Shown in pieces: positions 35,847 through 47,811 of a stretch of DNA of 64,000 nucleotides. The stretch is from Rapana venosa. Lineage: Eukaryota; Mollusca; Gastropoda; Neogastropoda; Muricidae. The position numbers and the translations under genes were made by a program. The notes under the pieces are model-generated. The model worked only from the letters and a program-made list of their open reading frames with translations, was not told where the DNA came from and did not search any database. Position 1 is the first letter of the stretch. Every line of letters starts with the position of its first letter. The DNA lies in the NCBI GenBank assembly GCA_028751875.1, contig CM054155.1, positions 8,454,962-8,518,961 of the forward strand. Reading direction: 5' to 3'.

Positions 35847-36261
35847 ATTGCATGACTGGACGTGCTTGGGGAAGAAATTAGATTTACAGCTTTTTAGCTG
35901 AGAGGTAGTTTTTGCTTCTTGCTGGTATGTTTTCATTTTCTTTCTGTTATCTTGTCATTGAAGAGCGAATCAGAATCTTTCAAGTGGGTTGGTTAGGAAA
36001 AGCGAGAGACATGTTAATAAGTTTATTCTAGTAAAATACAGATGGAAATACATATGCAAATTGATCTGCAAGCAGAGAAAGAAACAAACAATTTGTTGTT
36101 GATTATTTTATGCCCCTAAGTATAAGAAGCAGAACAAAAGTAGCCATTGTTGCTGTTTACACTCAAATATTTTATGTGATGATTCTTGTTTCCAGCATAT
36201 CTTCTTCCCTTTTTTACCATTTTGATGGCAGCTTTGGTAGGCTAGGGACTGTTACCTTTAT

Positions 36262-36670
36262 TATTTATGTCATTTATCCATACCACTTTAAGACAGGGCG
36301 GATTTCTCCTCATGAAATTTGGGCTGCTACCCCCCAGAAGAGCACGTGACCACAAGAGCAGTGCCACCTATTATTTTTCTGTTTCTGTCTGTAACTGTAT
36401 TTGTTTCCCTATCAGAGTGGCTTTTTTCTACAGAAATTTGCCAGGGACAACCCTCTTTTCTTGCCATGGATTCTTTTACGTGCACTAAGTAATTTTGTGT
36501 AACACATGAGAACTCCGTTTATTGTCTCATTCAAAAGACTAGCACCCAGGCCACCACTCATGGTCTAATAGATGTGGAAAATTTTTGGACCCAAATGGGG
36601 GATCAAACCACTGCACACTTCTGACCTACTTTCTAGTCAGGTGCCTTACCTCTAGACAACCGATCCACAG
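36262..36670 (-). repeat. SINE family B, near full-length
   Basis: On the minus strand the head has a tRNA-like A box 'ggttgtctagaggtaagg' and a weak B box ('ggtttgatccc'). The central block 'gaatgagacaataaacgg' is equivalent to the block in SINE-A. Then come 'acttagtgcacgtaaaaga', 'gggttgtccctggcaaat', 'aggtggcactgctcttgtgg', 'agcagcccaaatttcat' and 'gagaaatccgccctgtc'. Copies at 48612-48825 and 58425-58935 share this order. Copies A and B of the large repeat lack it at this place, so it inserted after they separated. Confidence 0.88.
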
Positions 36671-36944
36671 TCTTTGTTCCTACAACTGTAAAACAGCACT
36701 GCTAAATTATACAGAGGCTCCTGCTACAAGGCTCCATGAGCAGTAGAGAATCAGCTACAACCTTTAATCAAGGAGGATGACCCAGCAATGAAGGGACCAA
36801 AGCTCACCTCAGGTCTGGTTGGATGGATGGCCGTTACTGGCAGGAAACGCCCAAAGAACTGTTACTTAAAGATATCATTTCTTTTCAAACCTGTCTTTCG
36901 TGTATAATGTTTAATCTAATGAGGTAATTGTAGCTGGTTACCAG

Positions 36945-37500
36945 CATGTCCTTGTCATTCCATAGCTCCCCTTTCTTGCCATCATCTCCACTGATCCCTC
37001 TCTAAAGGAGGTACAGACAGGTTGACAGCAGGGCTGGGCTACACTGTGATAGCAGTTGAAGTGAAAGAGGCCAGCCATCCCTCTCTCTGTCTGTATGTCT
37101 GTTTGCCTGTCTGTCCTGGTCAAGGGGTGGGAAAATCATCTGTCTATCCATCTGTCTGTCTGCCTGCCTGTCTGTCTGACGATCTGTCTGTCTGCCTGTC
37201 TGTCTGCCTGTCTGTCTGTCTGTCTGTCTGTCTTGGTCAGAGGGTGGGGAAATTGACGGGATTCAAACTGATCCCTGCCTCTGATGGCGGGCCAAGTCTG
37301 GCATCAGGGGGGATAATTCACCTATTTGATTCACCCTCACTTTGTCCAGGCTTGTATTTCCGCTACCTTTAACTGGGGTCTCCTGACACAGGAAAAACAA
37401 TGGGAGCTTACCCTTCCCAGACTGCCTTTGGTTTGGCTGTCTCCCCATTGGTCGATACAATTTGTCACACCAGATGGTAGGTTTCTTTTTACAGCCACCT
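36945..37500 (+). repeat. Module M (in copy C)
   Basis: Block order: 'ccactgatccctctct', 'acaggttgacagcagggctg', 'cactgtgatagcagttgaag', a CTGT-rich microsatellite (37083-37230), 'gggattcaaactgatccct', 'ggcgggccaagtctggcatc', 'gataattcacctatttgat' and 'tttaactggggtc'. The same order is seen at 21700-22140, 41405-41920, 53225-53940, 56740-57220 and 63309-64000, so M is a mobile or separately amplified module. Confidence 0.85.
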
Positions 37501-38519
37501 GTTACAAAAAGCAAAAGGAATTGGTTATTTATTTTTTGGTTTGTTTGTTGGTTGATTAAATGAATAATGGGAATCCGATCAATTGACCGTTTATTCTTAT
37601 TTGTAGATAGCACACATGACTTTCAACCTACTCGGACATTTTTCTTTCTTCAGCTTGTGTTGCTAACTAATGTATGATCTGCTTGCAGGGGAAAAAAACC
37701 CCACATTCTTCATGTAAAAATAATCACACTGATAACAGCGTTGATTATTTGCATAGAGATAACAACTATGGTATCCACCAGTCACACTACCAATTATGTC
37801 TTTTCATCATGATAAGCTTTTGTTGCTGAGGTTGTTTTGTTCATTTATGCGCAGTTTAATAAAAGTCTGTTTATCCCTGAAGTCAGAATGTGACTACCTA
37901 AATGGGGGTGGGGCGGTTGCAATGCAAAAATCTCAACATTGGTGAACCTCAGAGCTCTAGCAAAGGAACAAAAAGGCTGAATAAATAAATAAAGTCTGTT
38001 TAAACAAAGAAACACATTGATTTATGTTCAATCTTTAAGTCTGCCTATGCATTGATGCAGTTGTTATTTGTATAAATAAACTTGTGAGATTTAGGTTTGG
38101 GGTAATTTTGAATCCAAAAGCAACTTTCATTGAAAAACAACTTTATACCAAAGAATATTGAACCAACAATGACAGAAAAGTGTATCAATTACTTAAAGGA
38201 CAAAACCAAACTTGTGTGCCTCCCCCCCCCCCCCCCCCACCTCGATTTGAATATGTAGTGTAAATGTGTTAGAGGTAAATATATAGAATATTGTGACATA
38301 TCTAGCATGTGAAACCCAGATTATCAACCTTCCATACTTTAATCAATTGATCAGTCACAATGCACATAGCACCACCAGCCATGTGGGCTGGTTATTCAAG
38401 CTTTCAGTTTATAAGTTCTAATGTTACTGTACTACAAAGAAAAAAAATGTAATACAAAAAGTAGCCATACCAATACGAATCATACTACAAAGGAGCTTTG
38501 CTGCTATATATGTGTTTAA
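37501..38519. other. Middle part of copy C, no recognised function
   Basis: AT-rich non-coding DNA that aligns loosely with copy A at about 22140-23350. A C run lies at 38221-38240. The stretch 'gaacctcagagctctagc' near 37945 occurs inverted near 49455. Confidence 0.5.
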
Positions 38520-38825
38520 ACCTCCATGATATGGACAAGGGCCACAGGGAGTCAATTCACTGGACAAATGACCCCCCAATCAATCCGCCTAATACGGCCT
38601 ATCTCCATCTCCTGCACAGACAACTGGTGGCTACATTTACACGCTGTGCAATTCATCAGCGTGTTTTGTTACCACTGGTGCCCGAGTCTTCAGGCACTTA
38701 CTGGAGCATTGTGGCTTGTCTGTCTCTGGACACACGATTTACTTCCCTTTGTCAGTCAAACTGTGGCTTTATTGCAGTTGCTCTTTGGAGTGCCAGAAAA
38801 TCAGCAAAGTCCTTCATATTTTTCG

Positions 38826-39055
38826 ATATATATATATATATATTATATATATATAGTGAGAGAGAGAGAGGAGAGAGGAGAGAGAGTGAGAATGAGAGAG
38901 AGTGGAGACAGAGGAGAAGAAAAGAGAGAGAGAAAGATGAGAGAGAGGAGGAGAGAAGAGAGAGGAGGAGATGGCCTTGAGATTGAGTTGAGAGGAGGAG
39001 AGACGTTGAGAGTGGTGGTGAGATTGAGAGAGGAGAAAGGAGAGAGAGATTTTAT
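38826..39055. repeat. (TA)n and (GA)n-rich microsatellite
   Basis: A TA tract (38826-38856) is followed by GAGAG-rich imperfect repeats up to 39055, ending at a SINE. Confidence 0.95.
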
Positions 39056-39084
39056 TTTTATTTTATTCTATATATTTTTTGTTT

Positions 39085-39343
39085 CAAGCACTCACGTGCC
39101 TTTTTACATCCAGTCTCTGTGTGTATGCAGTTTTGTCAATTTTGTCATTCGTTCCTACATGCACACAATGGCCTACTCTTCCGAAAAGCGGAACGGGTTT
39201 TAACGTGTGCCAAGACATTTTGCGTGTGTTCGCACAGGGGACCTCGGTTTATAGTCTCATCCGAAGGACTTTTAGGGGTAGTGGAGTCAGCACTGATGAT
39301 AACTCTAGAGGAAAAATCCTCTTGAACGAGATTTGAACCCGGG
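39085..39343 (-). repeat. SINE family A, copy lacking the A-box half
   Basis: The tail ('aagcactcacgtgcc' complement), the body with 'acacaatggcctactcttcc' and 'tcggtttatagtctcatcc', and the end at the B-box region 'gatttgaacccggg' are present. The A-box half is replaced by GA-rich sequence. Confidence 0.88.
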
Positions 39344-39371
39344 AGAGAGAAAGATTCGTTTTTTGTTTTTT

Positions 39372-39420
39372 TCGAGGATAATGAATAAGCACTCATGTGC
39401 TTTTTTACATCCAGTCCCTG
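39372..39420 (-). repeat. Second SINE-A tail fragment
   Basis: 'tcgaggataatgaataagc' to 'tttttacatccagtcc' repeats the tail of the neighbouring SINE in the same orientation, followed by GA repeats. Confidence 0.85.
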
Positions 39421-39880
39421 AAAGAGAGAGAGAGAGGGAGGGAGAGCGAGGGGGATTCAAAAGCAATAGGATTATGTCTGTCTGCACATCATGTCGAGTT
39501 TTTCCATTATAACTGTAAAAGTATTTAATTTATTGTATAACTCAGCATGAGGTGGGACAGAGAGTATACTCTGGGTGAGCCCCAGAATGCTAGACTAAGG
39601 AACACCCAACAACTAGTGCTGTAAAAACAAAATATCAAACTGAAATCATGCACGTGGCAATCTTTAGGAATGTATGATAAATGACAAGTTAGTGCACCAA
39701 TAACATAAAATATATCAGAAAAAAGTAATCTACACAGATGAAACTAACACATACACACACATACACAACACATACTTACATACATACACACACACACACA
39801 CCAAACACACACACACACACTAAAAAAACTATCACCACAAACTCCACAACACACTAAGAACCCACGAGCCACGTTGTGGT
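39421..39880. other. Unassigned spacer with GA-rich and CA-rich patches
   Basis: GA repeats to 39452, unassigned AT-rich DNA to 39745, then CACA-rich sequence to about 39820. No gene was seen. Confidence 0.6.
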
Positions 39881-40700
39881 GGTGTGTGTGTTTATTGCAT
39901 TGCATTGCACGTGATGTGCATGTGAGTTTGTTTGTGCATGTGTTAAGTGCAATCTTGCAAGGCATATATGTGGATGCTCACATCTGTGACACGCACGCAA
40001 TGTGTGTGTGTAGGTGTGTGTGCTTATTGTGCTTGGATATAACTTTTTTGTATGTATTTGTGCATGGCACGGGCACAGGCACATACTCTCACACTTTTTT
40101 TCCAATAAATTTCATATTCCCATTCTCTTCCTTTTTCTTCATTGATACCACTACACACACCACACACACACACACACACACCCCACACACACACACACAC
40201 AAACACACCACACACCGCACAACACACACAAACACACCACACACACACACAGTGTGCATGCAGAGGATGTGTTGCCTGCCATTTTCAATTCACTTTGATG
40301 GCCAGTATTGTTATGATCATGTGCGTGCAGGTAAAGGAAGTACTCGAGTGATGATATGATGAGGGTGATGATGGTGGGTGACTGTCGGTGGTGGTGGTGT
40401 GACATGGATGGATGGTATGCGTGGAGGTGGGAGGGAAGGGAATAGAGAACGGGGGGGATCTGTATCTGCTGTTTCTCCCATCCTCTCAGTGGACTGAATT
40501 GCCTTGCTGAATTTATTGCAAAAGAGGGTGGCAGTCATTTGTTGGGTCTACTGTTCTGTTTTTTATCAGTGACTGAGGTGGTGGTCTGGGGTTTGTTGGG
40601 GTGTTTTTTTGTATTGTAGATGTGTGTGTTGGTCTATATGATTTAGTTTTTTTGTTTAGCTCTGTACAAGAGATAATATTGATTGAATGTTTCATAAAAT
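39880..40700 (+). repeat. Large repeat, copy E (partial)
   Basis: Matches copies A (19050-19560) and B (29100-29640): 'caataaatttcatatt', CA tract (40155-40255), 'gtgtgcatgcagagga', 'ggtggtggtgtgacatgg', 'actgaattgccttgctga' and 'ttgtttagctctg'. It is more diverged than A from B. Confidence 0.75.
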
Positions 40701-40925
40701 TGTAGGTTAATGGGGTTTTATTTTTGTTTATTAATTATTGTTTATTTTATTCCTTGGCCTTAGTGCTCCAAAGTGTGCCAATGGAGATATTTGGCGAGTT
40801 GGAACAGCTTTGCCCCATCAATTAAGGTGAAGCCGCATTCAACTTCAGGATGATGTGTAAAACAGGTCATCCAGTATGACATACATTATTTGTTATATTT
40901 TTTGTCAACTTTTCTTACAGTAAAA
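40701..40925. other. Unassigned spacer
   Basis: AT-rich, no feature recognised. Confidence 0.5.
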
Positions 40926-41140
40926 AGGGGCTCTCTCCCAAAATCAGAACTGATTTTAATGTGTGTGTAAGATGCTATGCGTTTTTACACGTGAGGCCTC
41001 ATTTAAACTCTCATCTGAAGAACCTCTGGGGAAATAGGGTCTGTACTGATGTCAACTCCAGGGGAGAAATCCTCTTGAATGAGATTCAAACCCAGGTTAG
41101 TAGATTAGAGAGCAAAACGCATTACTAACACCACCAATCT
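40926..41140 (-). repeat. SINE family A, strongly diverged copy
   Basis: The central block is still visible on the minus strand ('gagagtttaaatgaggcc'), as are 'ctggagttgacatcag' and the B-box region 'cctgggtttgaatctc'. The head 'agcatagattggtggtgttag' follows to 41140. Confidence 0.75.
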
Positions 41141-41149
41141 ATGCTGACC

Positions 41150-41262
41150 CTCTCCCCCCTCCTTGAATGGGGGGTACCAGTGGTGGGTGGAACATGGGCT
41201 CAATCATGGGGCCACTCAATGGTAAGTACAGTGCTCTAACCACTGAGATATCCCGCCACCCT
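41150..41262 (-). repeat. Orphan tRNA-like SINE head
   Basis: On the minus strand 'ggcgggatatctcagtgg' followed by 'ttagagcactgtacttacc' looks like a tRNA 5' half with an A box. It is followed by 'gagtggccccatgattgag' and then loses similarity. It abuts the head of the diverged SINE-A copy. It is neither a SINE-A nor a 5S-type head, because the next block differs. Confidence 0.6.
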
Positions 41263-41404
41263 TAGTGATGTGTGATAGTAATAGTAAAATCCACAGACTT
41301 CTTGCTGACAGAAATTGGACAGTGATTACTATTTCCTACACCCACAATAGCATCTTCCTTATAGGCGCTGACATGACTGGTTTCTCCTGGCATAATGAGC
41401 GGGG

Positions 41405-42010
41405 ATCAGTGACACGACCTGTCTGTAGTCAGTCCTGCTTAGAACAGTCCCCACCCCCAGACCCTTGATCATTCCCGGCATCTCCTCTGTGGCCACGTTC
41501 TCCACTGATCCCTCTCTGAGCCACAGACAGGCTGACAGCAGGGCTGTGCTACACTGTGATAGCAGTTGAAGGGAAGGGAAGGAGGCCAGCCCTCTGTCTA
41601 TCTGTCTGCCTGCCTGTCTATCTGTCTGTCTGTCTGTCTTGGTCAGAGGGTGGGGAAATTGACGGGATTCAAACTGATCCCTGCCTCTGTGGCGGGCCAA
41701 GCCAGGCGTCAGGGGGGATAATTCACCTATTTGATTTGCCCTCCATTTTGTCCAGGCTTGTATTTCCGTAGTAGAGCTTTAACTGGGGCTGGAGACAGGA
41801 GAGAAAACAAGGTGAATCTTACCATTCCTAGACTGTGACATTGATGCTGTGGTTGTGTCCTCACTGGATACAGCAGTCTGTCACATTAGAAAGTGAGGTT
41901 CTTCTGCCTACAGATTGTTACAAAACATGCACAGTGCACTGTTCTTTATTTTTCGTTATTGTTTATGTTGTATGCAGCCAAACTTTTATTTTCATCTTGC
42001 AGGGGGATTT
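41405..42010 (+). repeat. Module M, isolated copy
   Basis: 'ggatcagtgacacg', 'ccttgatcattcccggcatc', 'gctgacagcagggctgtg', a CTGT/CTAT patch (41593-41640), 'gggattcaaactgatccct', 'ataattcacctatttgat' and 'tttaactggggct'. It diverges after about 41920. It follows copy E, so E plus M may be the remains of one unit. Confidence 0.82.
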
Positions 42011-42279
42011 TGCTAATTAAATTGTACCTACACTGGCATAAGTATAAAACCTTCTGCTCCTCTGAAATTTTCTGGGGACTTGTTAAACCTGGCACCTTGT
42101 TTAGTTTAGACCATTCTCTTGGGGGGTGGGGGGGGATATCTTTATTCTACATACAAAAGAGTACTTTTATCACAACTACCAAATCCTAAATCTTCATTGC
42201 TCTCATTGTTCTACTTGTATAAAACATGCCTTATTCCGTCACTGCTTAAGGTGGTATAAAACAATCACATCAGAGAACT
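42011..42279. other. Unassigned spacer
   Basis: No recognised feature. Contains a G run at 42121-42136. Confidence 0.5.
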
Positions 42280-42591
42280 GAAAAGTGTGAAAAGTGGGGT
42301 GGCATAGCCTGGTTAGTTAGAGCATTGGGCATTACCTGGTGATCAGCTGACCCGGGTTCGAATCCCGTTCAAGGGGATTTTTCTCTCTGGAGTTAACATC
42401 AGTCAGACTATAAACCTAGGTCCTGTGTGCGAATGCACACAGAACATCCTGCACACATATTAAATCCTGTTCCGTTTTTTCGAAAGAGTAGACCATTGTG
42501 TGCTGATGGGAACGGATGACAACATTTACATGAGTTCTTATTCTATTATCCTCGAAATAAAAGAATAATTAAAAGAAAAAAGAAAAGTGTG
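42280..42591 (+). repeat. SINE family A with 10-bp target-site duplication
   Basis: 'gaaaagtgtg' at 42280-42289 is repeated exactly at 42582-42591. Between them are the head 'ggcatagcctggttagttag' (A box), the B box 'gggttcgaatcccg' at 42355-42368, 'ctggagttaacatcag', a shortened central block 'cagactataaacctagg' and the tail 'ttctattatcctcgaaat'. The G-rich GGATG-A-run part of the tail is deleted. The copy shows that SINE-A moves with target duplication. Confidence 0.92.
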
Positions 42592-43300
42592 TTACAGACA
42601 CTTTAAACGGCAAGTACTACACTCAAGGAGCTGTAGAATCATAATAGATGTGCTGGTGCTGTGTGTAACAAGAGAATGAAACAAGAACGATAGAAGACTG
42701 AGAGAGAGAGAGAGAGTGCAAACAGACAGACAAAGAGACAGACAGATAGACAAAGAGGCAGACAGACAGGCAGAGATGCACTTCCTGCTAGATTCATAGG
42801 ATCGTTTCAGGCCACAGTAGAAACAATTATTTTTCCACACGTTTTTGAAAAATATGTTTTCTAATTGTGCCAGACTTTTGTTACCCGGTGAGGGACAAAC
42901 CCTACAGCAATCACATGTCAACAGTCTAGGTATGGTAGACTCTACCTGGTTTTATCCCCTGTCTCCAGCCCAGTTTAAAGACTTACTACGGAATTACAAG
43001 CCTGGGAAAAAATACTACAGTGTTTGGCAGCAGCATGCTCACGCACATCACAAGCATATGTATAAATATAGACAGATTATAAACAACTTAAAAACAGACA
43101 AAAAGATATATCAACAAAAGCAAAAAACACATTTTAAATGTAAAGTTTTACATAAAAATCTCGATGTAAAGGTCTTCCCTTTTCTCATGACAAAGCTTCC
43201 ATGTCAATATCCTGTGCTTGTGACTGGCTGTTGGCACTTTTCGTTATTCCTTTTATTCTTCCTTCCAGTCGCTTACTACAAGTTCCCTTGATTCATTCAA
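42592..43300. other. Unassigned region with a 148-codon frame
   Basis: A CAGA/GAGA-rich patch (42698-42775) is followed by an open frame on the plus strand at 42845-43291. Its segment 'STWFYPLSPAQFKDLLRNY' (from about 42938) faintly recalls the start of type I diacylglycerol kinases (W..LSP..F..L...Y), but the frame continues with low-information His/Lys/Tyr-rich sequence and no donor splice site fits well. A host exon cannot be excluded or supported. Confidence 0.2.
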
Positions 43301-43754
43301 TCCAGGCTTGCAACTTTTGGGTGGTGGGGGATTAGAGTATGGGTGACCGTTGGAGGTAATTCTAGCTAGTGGGGTTGCCCTTGAGTATGGACTCTTGTAT
43401 TTGTTTCTGGAATTAACTTAGCATTGATCCTATGTGGTCCAGGAGAGTATTTTTGGTATTTTCTGGTTGGTTGCGGTTGTGGAATATTTGTTGCTCTATC
43501 AACACTGTGGTGTAGTGACAGGACGGGTGTACTTCCCAGCAAAATGTCACACTAACATCAACTGACAGGCAACGACTTGTATGCTAAGTGGTTGGTCTGC
43601 TTGTGAATATCAAGCTCTTTTAAACTGCAAGATTTGATTCAGGTACCTAGTGGTGTGCAGGGGATCTCGGGTGGGAACCTGTTTCACATAGACGGTAATA
43701 ATAAGTGAAGGGGGACAAGGAGTACCTCTTGGTGTTAGTGTTGTTTGTGTTTTT
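43301..43754. other. Unassigned spacer
   Basis: No feature recognised. Confidence 0.5.
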
Positions 43755-44116
43755 ATATATATATATATTATATATTATATATATATAGAAAGAGATGGAG
43801 AGAGAGACGAGGATCGTAGAGAGGGTGAGAGAGAGATACACCCAGACCGACAGGACAGATTAGATAGGTTTAGGCGAAGATAGTTTGGATAGATAGATTG
43901 ATAGATAGATAGATTAGATAGATTAGAAAGAATAGTTAGATAGAATAAGACTAGATAGATAGATAGATAGTAGATAGATAGATAGAGACAGACAGACAGA
44001 TAGATAGTTAAGATAGATAGATTAGATAGATGTAGATAGATTAGATTAGATAGATGATTGATAGATAGATATTAGAAGATAGAGAGAATTGATCAATAGA
44101 TAGATAGATAGATAGG

Positions 44117-44163
<47 letters not shown>

Positions 44164-44265
44164 GATAGATGATAGATAGATAGATTAGATAGTGACTAGA
44201 TAGATAGATTGATAGATAGATAGATACGTTAGTAGATTAATAGTAGATAGATGATTGATTAGATG
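43755..44265. repeat. (TA)n then degenerate (GATA)n array
   Basis: A TA tract (43755-43787), a GAGA-rich link, then GATA/TAGA repeats with frequent one-base losses such as 'gattagat'. The regular loss or gain of one base may be sequencing error. Confidence 0.95.
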
Positions 44266-44780
44266 TGGACAAACTCGCTGGTTTGGGTTGTTTGATATAA
44301 TCACAGAATTGGTTGTTTTTTGTACATTTTAAAATTAACAATCATTTATAGATCCTATACCTGACAAACCACTCTTGGCCATATTCATGATTTATCTGTG
44401 TGTTTTGCTCTCAGTGGTTTGATATAAAAGGATCTGGGGAAAGGCTGGGGATATAGTCTTGGAATAAAGGGTTAATGATAAAGCCTTGTCACATAGCCTA
44501 GTGTGAGTCATTTGAGGTGCTATTGTCACAGACGTACTGCTATTCTCTAGATGACAGTGCTTATTGAGGGCGGTGGACATTCCTTACCTTCAAATGTTTT
44601 CATGAAAAGCTCCGAATGTGGCAGGGTCCCATTTTCAGTGGTTGATTTGGGTGGGATGTTTTGATTAACCATTATTTCTATGAACAGTCTACCTTCGGCT
44701 TGGCCAACCCCTGCTAACTATTACGCGAGGCTTGATGTATGCTTGTATAATGTTGGGAGTTAAAGTACGTGTGTGACTAA
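44266..44780. other. Unassigned spacer
   Basis: No gene or repeat recognised. Confidence 0.5.
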
Positions 44781-45290
44781 CCTGTGGAACATTAATGTGT
44801 GTGGGTGTGGGGGATGTAAAGGAGGGGGGGACTAAGAGTGGATGGGGGGGCATGTGGTTTCGTGCGGTGGTATTGTCCTGTCCGATGGTGCGCTTGGTCA
44901 ATTGAATAACAATAAATTGTACAATTGATTGGGGTGCGATGGGATGGATTTGAGAGTTGGTTGTGATGAGATGGAGCGGAGTAAAGACGAGGGATTGGAT
45001 GTAGGGATGGAGTGAGAGTGATTGGATGAGATGGAAGGAGCTGCGTGTAATTGGAGGAGTTGGGTGGGAGTGACGAGGTGCGTGGATGGGATGGGGGCGT
45101 GAGAGGGAATGGATGGGATCGGAAGGACATGAGGTGATTTGCTGAGATTTTGGATGGGCAGCTGCAGAGTGAAATTGGATGAGATGGCAATGGAGGGGAG
45201 AGTGATGGGATGAGATAGTGGGAGTGGAGAGTTATGGGATGAAGAATGTGAGGAGAGTGGAGAGGTGGTTGGATGATATATATGGCTATC
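44781..45290. repeat. Degenerate GGATGRGAT purine-rich repeat
   Basis: Irregular repetition of GGATG, GATGAGATGG and GGAGTGA on the plus strand with almost no cytosine. The Ser/His/Pro-rich minus-strand frame is a composition artefact. Confidence 0.75.
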
Positions 45291-45575
45291 GCGATCAGTG
45301 CTTGTACTTTGTCGTTCTCGATCAAAGTCATCTATTTCTGTCTGTCTCTATCAATTCAATCTCACTAGTCTGTCATCTATCAATTCACCTCATTCAGTCT
45401 ATGTGACTATCAATTCATCTCTTTCGGTATATCTTATAAATTTCATCTCTTTCAGTCTATCTTATCATTATTCATTAAGTCTATCTCATTTGTTCATATC
45501 ATTCAGTCTATATTTATCAGTTCATCTCATTCAGTCTATCTCTATCAGTTCATCTCATTCTGTCTATCTCTATCT
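45291..45575. repeat. Minisatellite with unit near TCATTCAGTCTATC
   Basis: Pyrimidine-rich units combining 'tcatctcattcag' and 'tctatctctatcagt' repeat about ten times with variation, period roughly 28 bp at the right end. Its strand composition is the mirror of the preceding purine-rich repeat. Confidence 0.75.
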
Positions 45576-45770
45576 CCTCCACAAAATAAGCGGGGGCTAC
45601 AGTTCCTCTCTGCGCAATTCATCAGCGTGTTTTGTTACCACTGCTACTGCAATCTTGGGGCACTTACTGGGGCATTGTGGCTTGTCTCTGGACACACGAT
45701 TTATTCCCCTTTGTCAGCAGGCTGATGGCTCTATTAGAGTTAGTTGCCCTTTAACGTGTAGGTGAACACT
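45576..45770 (+). repeat. Fragment of the large repeat (end block)
   Basis: 'cagcgtgttttgttaccact', 'cttactggggcattgtggc' and 'ctctggacacacgattta' match copy C at about 38655-38770. Confidence 0.8.
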
Positions 45771-45789
45771 CAGATCCCTGAGTCATGGA

Positions 45790-46490
45790 TGTAAGGAGAG
45801 AGAGAGAGAGACAGACATACAGACAGAGACAGGACAGACAGAGACAGAGAAAAAATATAAATAAAAAAAAAAATATACAGAGACAGACGGACATACAGGA
45901 GACAGAAACTGAGAATGATAGAGATAGAAACAATACAGAGAGACAGACAGAGAGAGAAAGAAACAGAGGAGACATTTAGCGAGAGAGAAAGATGGAGACA
46001 AAGAAAGTCAATGGAGACAGAGAAAATACAGACAGACAGACAAAGAGGCAGAAGAGTAAGATAGTGAGACATAGGAGAGGAAGAGAGAGAGACAGAAAGA
46101 AAAGATATGAAGAGGGAACGGGAGAGAAAAAGATAGATAGTCAGAACAATCGAGAGCAAAGAGAGAGACAGAAAAGAGAGATCGATAGAAGGGTTTTGTG
46201 GAGGGGAGAGAGAGGAGAAAGAGAGGGAGATAAAAAAAAATGATAGAAAAAACAAAGAGACAGGAAGAGAGAGAGATAGAGAGGTATGGAGTGAGGGAGA
46301 GAGAGAAAGAGAGGGAGAGAAAAAAAAGAGAGGAGAAAAAACAAAGAACAGAAAGAGAGAGAGGGAGAGAATCAAAACAGAGGGGGATGACAGAGAGAAA
46401 GAAACACAGATGGGGGACAGTGAAACAGAGAGAACAGACAGAGACAGAGAGACAGATAGAGGCAGAGGGCAGACAGGGAAGGGATGTGAC
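45790..46490. repeat. GA/GACA-rich low-complexity tract
   Basis: GAGA, GACAGA and GAAA motifs over about 700 bp. Arg/Glu-rich and Ser/Leu-rich frames on both strands are artefacts. Confidence 0.95.
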
Positions 46491-46735
46491 AGAAAGGATT
46501 TTCCAATCCAACACGGTTATGATAAGACGCTGACAAAAACTTTAAGCTTTTACAAGGTGATGATGACCAGCCCTGAAGGGCAGTCATACACCTTTGACAG
46601 AATGATGCTGGCCAAAGACATGTAGCAGGGCCTAGCATGACAAAAGAAACAAACAAAACAAACAAGAGAACGAATGCGTGACACCAAAGTTGTCAGACAA
46701 AGCTTCATGCAAAGATTCATAATAATTTTCATCCC
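46491..46735. other. Unassigned spacer
   Basis: No feature recognised between simple repeats. Confidence 0.5.
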
Positions 46736-47780
<1,045 letters not shown>

Positions 47781-47811
47781 GAGGCAAAGAAAAAGAGACA
47801 AAGACCCAAAA

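Larger units (their letters stand above)
34871..38780 (+). repeat. Large repeat, copy C (with internal gap)
   Basis: The leader (34873-35045) and start block (35048-35340) match copy B closely. After the gap, the sequence resumes at 'attgcatgactggacg', which corresponds to B at about 31165. It then continues through 'gaagggaccaaagc' (36787) and module M (36945-37500). The end block (38520-38775) includes 'caatacggcc'-like text and 'cagcgtgttttgttaccac', also found twice in copy A and at 45590-45740. SINE-B is inserted at about 36262-36670. No coding region was recognised. Confidence 0.75.
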
